Source of the DNA: an uncultured Phascolarctobacterium sp.
Lineage (GTDB): Bacteria; Bacillota; Negativicutes; Acidaminococcales; Acidaminococcaceae
DNA length: 13,270 bases
Assembly: GCA_949287345.1 (NCBI GenBank)
Contig: CASEGD010000012.1
Location: 1 to 13,270, forward strand
Reading direction: 5' to 3'
Shown here: positions 6,797 through 13,270 of the stretch, piece after piece
How the letters are laid out: each line of letters starts with the position of its first letter
How positions within the stretch are numbered: the stretch's first letter is position 1
The notes under the pieces: generated by a model
What the model was told of the DNA's origin: nothing
The model's input: the letters and a program-made list of their open reading frames with translations, nothing else
The model's database searches: none
Translations under genes and position numbers: made by a program

Positions 6797-7513
6797 ATGG
6801 GAAATGAAGCAGCTGCTATGGCACAGGGAGCTGAACAGTCGGGTGAAATTATACATTACGCTGCAACAGAAATAGCACCTGGTATTGTAATCAATATGCA
6901 GACTATGTATATGACCTGGATTGCGATGGCTATCGTCTTTGTACTGTTTTTTATAGTTTCGCGCAATCCGAAGATGGTTCCGAGCGGCCTGCAAAATGTG
7001 ATGGAAATGGTTATCGATTTCCTTGATGGCATGATGAACCAGAATCTTGGCGAAAAAGGCCGTAAATATATGGCTTCTTTCATTATTACCTTGTTCATGT
7101 TCATCTTAATAAGCAACGAAATCGGCATGCTTCCTCAGATTGGTGTTCATTGGACGTCACCGACCAACGACATCAATACATGTTTTGCACTTTCGCTGTT
7201 AATCGCCCTTAGTGCTTACATTGTAGGCGTTGCAAGACAGGGTCTCAAACATTTTAAACATTTTGTGCAACCTGCCCCCGGCTTTATCGTGTTGCACTTG
7301 CTGGACGCGGTTACCAAACCGTTGACTATGGCACTTCGTCTTTTCGGTAACATTCTGGCAGGCGAAATTTTGCTGATAGTTCTTTACCAGCTGTCTCCGT
7401 GGATTATTCCGGAGTTCTGGGTAATGTTCAGCTTGTTCATTGGCTTTGTCCAGGCCTTTATCTTTACGATTCTGGCATTGGGCAGCTATGCTCTGGCGTT
7501 CTCCGAACATTAA
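6797..7513 (+). CDS. atpB: F0F1 ATP synthase subunit a
   Basis: Membrane subunit a forms the ion half-channels next to the c ring. The protein is 238 residues from ATG 6797, chosen because AAGGAG (6783-6788) is eight bases upstream; the in-frame GTG at 6776 would overlap atpI and has a poorer site. Five to six hydrophobic segments are visible. The essential stator arginine is Arg181 in MALRLFGNILAGE, and the preceding LDAVTKPLTMALR and the C-terminal FVQAFIFTILALGSYAL are typical. ISNEIGMLP (about 105-113) is the conserved loop after the second helix, where most families have N-x-x-G-L-x-P. A GFIVLHLLD stretch replaces the more usual loop, without disturbing the core. No break is seen. Confidence 0.96.
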   Translation: MGNEAAAMAQGAEQSGEIIHYAATEIAPGIVINMQTMYMTWIAMAIVFVLFFIVSRNPKMVPSGLQNVMEMVIDFLDGMMNQNLGEKGRKYMASFIITLFMFILISNEIGMLPQIGVHWTSPTNDINTCFALSLLIALSAYIVGVARQGLKHFKHFVQPAPGFIVLHLLDAVTKPLTMALRLFGNILAGEILLIVLYQLSPWIIPEFWVMFSLFIGFVQAFIFTILALGSYALAFSEH

Positions 7514-7566
7514 TTTAGTGTTTGGTGAGAGATTAAAAAATATTTAATTTTGAAAGGATGAATTAA

Positions 7567-7818
7567 ATGTCTGAAACTGCAATTATTACGGCTGCATCTT
7601 TGATTGGTGCAGGTCTTGTTTGCCTTGGTGCTGCTACCGGTGCTGGTGTTGGTAACGGTAATATGTGCGGAAAATCTATCGAATCTATGGCTCGTCAGCC
7701 GGAAGAATCTGGTAAAATCTTTACCAACATGCTGGTTTGCGTAGGCCTTATCGAATCCATGCCTATCCTTTGCTACGTTATAGCAATCGTTCTTGTATTT
7801 GCTAACCCTTTCATTTAA
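7567..7818 (+). CDS. atpE: F0F1 ATP synthase subunit c
   Basis: The c subunit forms the rotor ring and carries the ion. The 83 residues form a helical hairpin: helix 1 with the glycine motif GAGVGNG (25-31), the polar loop with RQPEE (43-47), and helix 2 with the ion-binding Glu63 in GLIESMPIL. Ser64 directly follows the Glu, a feature shared with Na+-binding rings, but the usual Gln of the GxGxGxG helix is Asn30, and Met65 and Leu68 replace the Thr and Tyr of the classic Na+ motif. Ion choice is therefore open. Two Cys (58 and 69) lie in helix 2. The gene has AAAGGA eight bases upstream, an AT-rich leader (7530-7550) like the translation enhancer known for E. coli atpE, and tandem stops TAATAG. 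Confidence 0.97.
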   Translation: MSETAIITAASLIGAGLVCLGAATGAGVGNGNMCGKSIESMARQPEESGKIFTNMLVCVGLIESMPILCYVIAIVLVFANPFI

Positions 7819-7865
7819 TAGCTTGATTTGTGATGTTAAAACAACAGTAAAAGGGAGGGTCATAA

Positions 7866-8345
7866 TTGATTGACTTCAACGCAACGTTAATTGCGCAGGT
7901 ACTGAACTTTTTGTTCTTGGTGTTCATTCTCGCAAAATTTGCGTACAAACCCGTCATTAACATGATGGAAGACCGCAAGAACAAAATCGCAAGCGACCTG
8001 GAAAACGCTGAAATGGCGAAAGCCGAAGCTGAAAAATTAAAAGCTGAATATGCTGCTCAGCTGGCTGCTGTACGTCAGGAAGCTCAGAGCATCATTGAAA
8101 ATGCACGCAAAACCGCTCAGTCCGTTCACGACAAGATTATTGCCGAAACCAAAGAAGAACAGGAACAAATTGTTGCTTCCGCGAAAGACGCAATTTTGCT
8201 TGAAAAACAGCAGGCTTTGGGCGAAGTTCGTGCTCAGGTTATCAAACTTAGTTTGGTTGCTGCCGGTAAAATCCTGGAACAGAAATTAAATTCTGCAGAA
8301 GATGAAAAATTGGCAGGTTCCGTTGTTGATAAAATAATGAAATAA
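7866..8345 (+). CDS. atpF: F0F1 ATP synthase subunit b
   Basis: Subunit b is the peripheral stalk that holds the F1 head against rotation. The 159-residue protein starts at TTG 7866 behind AAGGGAGGG (7851-7859). It begins with one membrane helix (residues about 6-26), then the VNxxxxxRxxxI-like segment KPVINMMEDRKNKIASDLEN, followed by a long Ala/Glu/Lys-rich coiled coil to the C-terminus (LVAAGKILEQKLNSAEDEKL). The length is normal for a lone b subunit, so it is not the b-delta fusion known from mycobacteria. In other bacteria the b C-terminus binds the delta C-terminal domain; here that domain is found on alpha, encoded by the next gene. The expected atpH gene does not follow: only 77 bases separate it from atpA. 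Confidence 0.95.
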   Translation: MIDFNATLIAQVLNFLFLVFILAKFAYKPVINMMEDRKNKIASDLENAEMAKAEAEKLKAEYAAQLAAVRQEAQSIIENARKTAQSVHDKIIAETKEEQEQIVASAKDAILLEKQQALGEVRAQVIKLSLVAAGKILEQKLNSAEDEKLAGSVVDKIMK

Positions 8346-8422
8346 ATATTGATTTGTGTTCCGAATACGCCGGATGCATCCTTTATGGGCATGAACCGGC
8401 AGATTGAGGTGATTGGTACAAT
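8346..8422 (+). other. atpF-atpA gap where atpH is expected, with a hairpin
   Basis: This is the place where delta (atpH) sits in most bacterial atp operons, but 77 bases cannot hold it. The gap contains a perfect palindrome GGATGCATCC (8372-8381) inside a larger imperfect hairpin: GCCGG (8369-8373) with CCGGC (8396-8400), and ATGC (8374-8377) with GCAT (8389-8392). GAGGTG at 8406-8411 is the atpA ribosome binding site. The frame following the atpF stop stays open to a TGA that overlaps the atpA start, but its 26 codons do not resemble delta. Confidence 0.6.
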
Positions 8423-10255
8423 ATGAAGAATGAAGAAAATATTGCTTTGATAGAGCAAGAATTGTCCGATTTCAAGATTGACCGCAGTTCTATCAAAGAT
8501 TTGCTGGAAGTAAAAGTTACTACTGCTAAAAAACTTACTTCCGACGAGTATCAATCCATTTCTGCAATTCTTACCGAGAGACTTGGCAGCGACATTTACA
8601 TGAACAAAATCGTGGATCCTGCTATCCTCGGTGGTATTATAGTACAAGTTGGCGATAAGGTATTCGACGCTTCCGCTCTCCGCAAACTGAAGAAAATGGA
8701 AGTTGTTATGGATGGCATTGACATCCACGAATACTCCTTACAGGACACCGCTAAAATCTCTGATGCCATGGGCGCTAAGCTCGAGAATTACAGTGTGGAT
8801 GTAAACTTGGAAGAAGTCGGCATTGTAGAAAAAATCGGTGACGGCATTGCTACCGTTATCGGTATGAAAAACGCTATGGCAGGCGAAATGGTTGAGCTGC
8901 CGAACAATGTAACCGGTATGGTACTCAACCTTGACCGTGAAGATGTCGGTATCGTACTTCTCGGCGGCGAAACCCGTGTTAAAGAGGGCGACATCGTACG
9001 CAGAACCGGCCGCATCATGGAAGTTGGCGTGGGCGAAGGACTTCTCGGCCGCGTTGTAAGCGCCCTGGGCGAGCCTATCGACGGTAAAGGCGCTATTAAC
9101 TACGCCGAAAAACGCCCGATTGAATCCCCGGCTCACGGCATTGCAGACCGTGAATCCGTAGATACCCCGCTGCAGACCGGTATTAAATGTATCGACGCTC
9201 TCGTTCCTATCGGACGTGGCCAGCGCGAACTTATTATCGGCGACCGCGGCACCGGCAAAACTGCCGTTGCAATTGATACCATTCTTAACCAGAAAGGCCA
9301 GAACGTAATCTGCATTTACGTTGCTATCGGCCAGAAGGCTTCCAACATTGCCCGTATCGTTCGTACCCTCGAACAGCACGGCGCAATGGAATATTCCATC
9401 GTTGTTGCAGCTACCGCGGCTGATTCCGCTCCGCTGCAGTACATCGCTCCGTATGCCGGTGTAACCATGGCAGAATACTTCATGGATCAGGGCAAAGACG
9501 TTCTGTGCGTATACGACGACCTTTCTAAACACGCCGTTGCATACCGCGCAATGTCCCTGCTGCTCCGCCGTCCTCCTGGACGTGAAGCATACCCCGGCGA
9601 CGTATTCTACTTACATTCCCGTCTGTTGGAACGCGCTGCTAAACTGAATAAAGAGCTTGGTAACGGCTCCATTACTGCACTGCCGGTTATCGAAACTCTG
9701 GCAGGCGATGTAGGCGGCTTTATTCCGACCAACGTAATTTCCATTACCGACGGCCAGATTTTCCTGGAATCCGAATTGTTCTACGCTGGTATCCGTCCGG
9801 CTATTAACTCCGGTTTGTCTGTATCCCGTGTAGGCGGCGCTGCACAGATTAAAGCAATGAAATCCGTTGCAGGCACCCTGCGCCTTGACCTTGCACAATA
9901 CCGTGAACTTGCTGCGTTTGCCCAGTTCGCATCTGACCTTGATAAAGCTACCAAGGCTCAGCTCGACCGCGGCCAGCGCCTGATGGAAATCATGAAGCAG
10001 GGCCAGTATCAGCCGCTGCCGGTAGAAAAAGAAGTTATGTCTATCTATGTAGGCACCAAAGGTTATCTTGATAATGTTGACGTTAAAAAGATTACCAGAT
10101 TCGAGAAAGAATTCCTTGAATTCATGGACGCAGCTCATCCGGCTGTTGGCGAATCCATCCGTGCCGAAAAGAAAATTACCGACGAAGCAGAAGCTGAACT
10201 GAAGAAAGCCATAGAACAGTTTAAGGAAACTTTTCTTGCCAGTGAAGGCAGGTGA
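8423..10255 (+). CDS. atpA: F0F1 ATP synthase alpha subunit with fused delta-subunit C-terminal domain
   Basis: The protein is 610 residues, about 104 more than a normal alpha. Residues 105-610 are a complete alpha: [12 protein letters not shown] at 112-123 matches the usual alpha N-terminal helix, the Walker A is GDRGTGKT (273-280, Lys279), and the arginine finger is Arg469 in [10 protein letters not shown]. Residues about 28-92 are not alpha. They match the C-terminal domain of ATP synthase delta (OSCP): [20 protein letters not shown], a helix ending [22 protein letters not shown], then [12 protein letters not shown], in the order and spacing seen in E. coli and Bacillus delta. The delta N-terminal six-helix domain is missing. 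The frame is continuous and the ATG has GAGGTG 12 bases upstream. In other enzymes delta clamps b to alpha, so the fusion would tether alpha directly to the stalk. Family matches are from memory, but the motifs are clear. Confidence 0.93.
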   Translation: MKNEENIALIEQELSDFKIDRSSIKDLLEVKVTTAKKLTSDEYQSISAILTERLGSDIYMNKIVDPAILGGIIVQVGDKVFDASALRKLKKMEVVMDGIDIHEYSLQDTAKISDAMGAKLENYSVDVNLEEVGIVEKIGDGIATVIGMKNAMAGEMVELPNNVTGMVLNLDREDVGIVLLGGETRVKEGDIVRRTGRIMEVGVGEGLLGRVVSALGEPIDGKGAINYAEKRPIESPAHGIADRESVDTPLQTGIKCIDALVPIGRGQRELIIGDRGTGKTAVAIDTILNQKGQNVICIYVAIGQKASNIARIVRTLEQHGAMEYSIVVAATAADSAPLQYIAPYAGVTMAEYFMDQGKDVLCVYDDLSKHAVAYRAMSLLLRRPPGREAYPGDVFYLHSRLLERAAKLNKELGNGSITALPVIETLAGDVGGFIPTNVISITDGQIFLESELFYAGIRPAINSGLSVSRVGGAAQIKAMKSVAGTLRLDLAQYRELAAFAQFASDLDKATKAQLDRGQRLMEIMKQGQYQPLPVEKEVMSIYVGTKGYLDNVDVKKITRFEKEFLEFMDAAHPAVGESIRAEKKITDEAEAELKKAIEQFKETFLASEGR

Positions 10256-10262
10256 TTGACTG

Positions 10263-11162
10263 ATGGCTACTGCACGTGAGATTCATCGCCACATGAAAAG
10301 TGTCAAGAACATTGGTCAAATCACAAAGGCGATGAAAATGGTTGCTGCGGCACGTCTGCGCAAAGCGCAGGAAAGAGCTGCCGCCAGCCGTCCGTATGCT
10401 ATAAAAATTAAAGAGGTTTTAAGTAATATCGTCGGCGATAAAGGAACTTTGTCCGGCCTGAACCCGAGAAAACATCCTTTGCTCCAGAAACGTCCGGTTA
10501 AAAAGGTTGGTTTTCTGGTAATGTGCTCCGATAAAGGCCTTGCAGGCGCTTACGGCAGCAATGTTTTAAAACATGCTATGAGTGAAATCATGAAGGTTGA
10601 CGGCGAAGTGGTAGTTATTACCTGCGGCCGCCGCGCAAGAGATTTCTTCAGACACCGTGGATTTAACGTTCTTAAATCACATTTCGGTTTCTCCGATAAG
10701 CCCACCTACAATAATGCTGTTGAAGTTGCATATGACGCAGCACAGCGTTTTGCCGATGAGCAGTTTGATGAACTGCGCATTGTATATACTTTGTTTAAAT
10801 CGGCTTTGGCACAAATGCCTACCGCAGAAGTTATTCTTCCGCTGGAAGCTCCGAAAGAAGAAGTTTCCAAAGCAGGCGAAGCTCAGGTTAAAGCAAATAC
10901 CCAGTATCTGTTCATGCCTGAAGCCGAAGAAATCCTTGCCGATTTGGCACCTCGTTATCTGGAAACTGTTGTTTATGCCGCACTCGTACAATCCGCAGCC
11001 AGTGAGCTCGGTGCCCGTATGACTGCAATGAGTTCCGCAACCGATAACGCAGCTAAGCTGGTTAAGAGCCTTGAGCTTAACTACAACAAAGCCCGTCAGG
11101 CACAAATTACCCGCGAGCTGACCGAAATCTGCGGCGGCGCAGAGGCATTAAAACAGAACTGA
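10263..11162 (+). CDS. atpG: F0F1 ATP synthase gamma subunit
   Basis: Gamma is the central rotor shaft linking the c ring to the alpha-beta hexamer. The 299 residues are slightly longer than average. The N-terminal helix shows the family signature MATAREIHRHMKSVKNIGQI and TKAMKMVAAARLRKAQ, and the C-terminal helix shows ASELGARMTAMSSATDNAA and LELNYNKARQAQITRELTEI, the conserved coiled-coil that fits into the hexamer. The middle Rossmann-like part includes SDKGLAGAYGSN. AGGTGA (10250-10255), seven bases upstream of the ATG, overlaps the atpA stop. An insert-like stretch rich in Glu and Lys (about 198-212) lies where gamma lengths vary between species. Nothing suggests damage. Confidence 0.97.
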   Translation: MATAREIHRHMKSVKNIGQITKAMKMVAAARLRKAQERAAASRPYAIKIKEVLSNIVGDKGTLSGLNPRKHPLLQKRPVKKVGFLVMCSDKGLAGAYGSNVLKHAMSEIMKVDGEVVVITCGRRARDFFRHRGFNVLKSHFGFSDKPTYNNAVEVAYDAAQRFADEQFDELRIVYTLFKSALAQMPTAEVILPLEAPKEEVSKAGEAQVKANTQYLFMPEAEEILADLAPRYLETVVYAALVQSAASELGARMTAMSSATDNAAKLVKSLELNYNKARQAQITRELTEICGGAEALKQN

Positions 11163-11184
11163 GAATAATTTATAAGTAATTTAG

Positions 11185-12612
<1,428 letters not shown>

Positions 12613-12616
12613 TTGC

Positions 12617-13021
12617 ATGGCTAATTTAATGCAATTGGAAATTGTAACCCCTGATAAATACTTCATTAAAAGAGATGACGTTGTATATGCAGGCTTTGAA
12701 GCTTTAGACGGCGGTTTTGGCGTTTTCGCCAACCATATGCCTGCCATTGCAGCGCTTAAAGATGCCCCGTTTAAATACAGGGATTCCAATAATGAAGAAC
12801 ATTTCATTTATTTATCCGGCGGGTTTGCTGAAATAGTAAAAAATAAAATTACTATTCTCAGTATTTTAGCCGAAGCAGCCGAAGATATCGACCTTGAACG
12901 TGCGCACGCAGCTTTGGAAAGAGCTGAAAGCCGCATGAGCTCTCGGCAGAATCAGAACCGTGGAACTTTCCATGGCTGCCAAAATGAGATAAGCTTAATT
13001 TTAAAACGCACCTCTTATTAA
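12617..13021 (+). CDS. atpC: F0F1 ATP synthase epsilon subunit, probably frameshifted near the 3' end
   Basis: Epsilon sits at the foot of gamma and its C-terminal helices can inhibit ATP hydrolysis. The first 108 residues are typical: MQLEIVTPDKYF, the beta-sandwich with GGFGVFANHMPAIAALK and YLSGGFAEIVKNKITIL, then the first helix LERAHAALERAESRM. After that the frame given by the ATG reads a tail (SRQNQNRGTFHGC onward) that is not epsilon-like and runs to a stop at 13019 inside the terminator hairpin. The +1 frame, open from 12939, instead reads ALGRIRTVELSMAAKMR with a stop at 12990-12992, which resembles the normal second helix and ends before the terminator. I infer a one-base indel near 12935-12941, real or a sequencing error. 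AAGGTGG lies nine bases ahead of the ATG. Confidence 0.88.
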   Translation: MANLMQLEIVTPDKYFIKRDDVVYAGFEALDGGFGVFANHMPAIAALKDAPFKYRDSNNEEHFIYLSGGFAEIVKNKITILSILAEAAEDIDLERAHAALERAESRMSSRQNQNRGTFHGCQNEISLILKRTSY

Positions 13022-13037
13022 CCGGGGTGCGTTTTTT
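13003..13037 (+). terminator. Terminator of the ATP synthase operon
   Basis: A 12-bp stem (13003-13014 with 13024-13035, one G-T pair) closes the 9-base loop TTATTAACC, and T 13032-13037 follows. It ends the atp operon. The stop of the unshifted atpC frame falls inside this loop, while the stop of the +1 frame lies just before the stem. Confidence 0.9.
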
Positions 13038-13077
13038 ATTTGCTTTTTAACGTAAATGGATTTAGCATCGCTGCATT

Positions 13078-13102
13078 GAAATTTGCGAAAGCTGCAAATT
13101 TC
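13078..13102. repeat. Perfect inverted repeat upstream of the last gene
   Basis: GAAATTTGC (13078-13086) and GCAAATTTC (13094-13102) are perfect 9-bp arms around GAAAGCT. No T run follows, so it is not a standard terminator. It lies upstream of a probable promoter and might be a protein-binding operator; no regulator can be named. Confidence 0.75.
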
Positions 13103-13124
13103 TGCCCGTACACAAAATGTTTGC

Positions 13125-13153
13125 TTGTTTTATGCCGCCGGATACGATAAAAT
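13125..13153 (+). promoter_or_regulatory. Possible promoter of the gene at 13195
   Basis: TTGTTT (13125-13130, three of six) and TAAAAT (13148-13153, five of six) are 17 bases apart, about 40 bases before the next start codon. The weak -35 keeps this tentative. Confidence 0.4.
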
Positions 13154-13194
13154 ATATTTACGGTTTTTAGCCTGATTTTTACATGGAGGGTAAA

Positions 13195-13270
13195 ATGAAT
13201 AATACAAATCAAGATAAAACACCAAAAAAATCAATGTATTATTATTATATGCTGGCGCTGGCGATTTTGC
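13195..13270 (+). CDS. N-terminus of a membrane protein, possibly FtsH (cut by the window edge)
   Basis: Only 25 codons are visible: a polar, lysine-rich start (MNNTNQDKTPKKS) followed by MYYYYMLALAIL, the beginning of a membrane helix. GGAGGG (13185-13190) lies four bases ahead of the ATG, which supports the start. A short polar N-terminus followed directly by a Tyr-rich membrane helix resembles FtsH proteases of some Clostridia-like bacteria, but the fragment is too short to exclude another membrane protein. The AAA+ and zinc motifs that would decide lie outside the window. Confidence 0.5.
   Translation, partial: MNNTNQDKTPKKSMYYYYMLALAIL

Noticed and set aside
7866..8345. A b-delta fusion of the mycobacterial type
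   Set aside because: Subunit b has normal length and ends in its usual coiled coil; the delta part is attached to alpha instead.
8346..8426. Open frame following the atpF stop, as a relic of the delta N-terminal domain
   Set aside because: The 26 codons share no pattern with the delta N-terminal helices (no YAxALF-type motif); chance openness is enough to explain it.
8738..9532. A 264-codon open frame on the minus strand opposite atpA
   Set aside because: It is entirely inside the conserved alpha coding region, with no promoter, ribosome site or family motif.

Overview
The window looks like the chromosome of a Firmicutes-type (Bacillota) bacterium. The gene order rpiB, ywlG, glyA, upp, dCMP deaminase, wecA/tagO, wecB, then a complete F-type ATP synthase operon is a known conserved neighbourhood in that phylum. 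Strong purine-rich ribosome binding sites and TTG starts on three genes (wecA, atpF, atpD) fit this. I suspect a Negativicutes-like or other anaerobic gut lineage, but the sequence alone does not prove it. Almost everything on the map lies on the plus strand.

Region 1 (1-3201) is a metabolic operon: the tail of ribose-5-phosphate isomerase B, a YwlG-family protein, serine hydroxymethyltransferase, uracil phosphoribosyltransferase and a dCMP deaminase. The genes overlap or nearly touch, and a strong hairpin terminator closes the operon. The shared theme is pentose-phosphate, one-carbon and pyrimidine nucleotide supply.

Region 2 (3202-3699) lacks any long gene but is not empty. It holds what looks like a complete type I toxin-antitoxin locus: a 25-residue holin-like membrane peptide with its own promoter and a hairpin over its ribosome binding site, and a convergent antisense RNA of about 88 nt with a near-consensus promoter and its own terminator. 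Inverted repeats make the two RNAs begin with almost the same sequence and could let the toxin mRNA close end to end. The promoter and leader of wecA follow.

Region 3 (3700-5879) encodes the envelope sugar pair WecA/TagO (undecaprenyl-phosphate GlcNAc-1-phosphate transferase) and WecB/MnaA (UDP-GlcNAc 2-epimerase).

Region 4 (5880-13037) is the ATP synthase operon: AtpZ-like, AtpI-like, a, c, b, alpha, gamma, beta, epsilon, and a terminator. Its main oddity is that there is no atpH (delta) gene. Instead alpha is 610 residues long and carries a recognisable delta C-terminal domain fused in frame to its N-terminus; the delta N-terminal domain, which normally docks on alpha, is absent. I know of no described delta-CTD/alpha fusion. 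The epsilon gene also looks frameshifted near its 3' end. Region 5 (13038-13270) is an intergenic stretch with a perfect inverted repeat and a probable promoter, then the first 25 codons of a membrane protein that may be FtsH.
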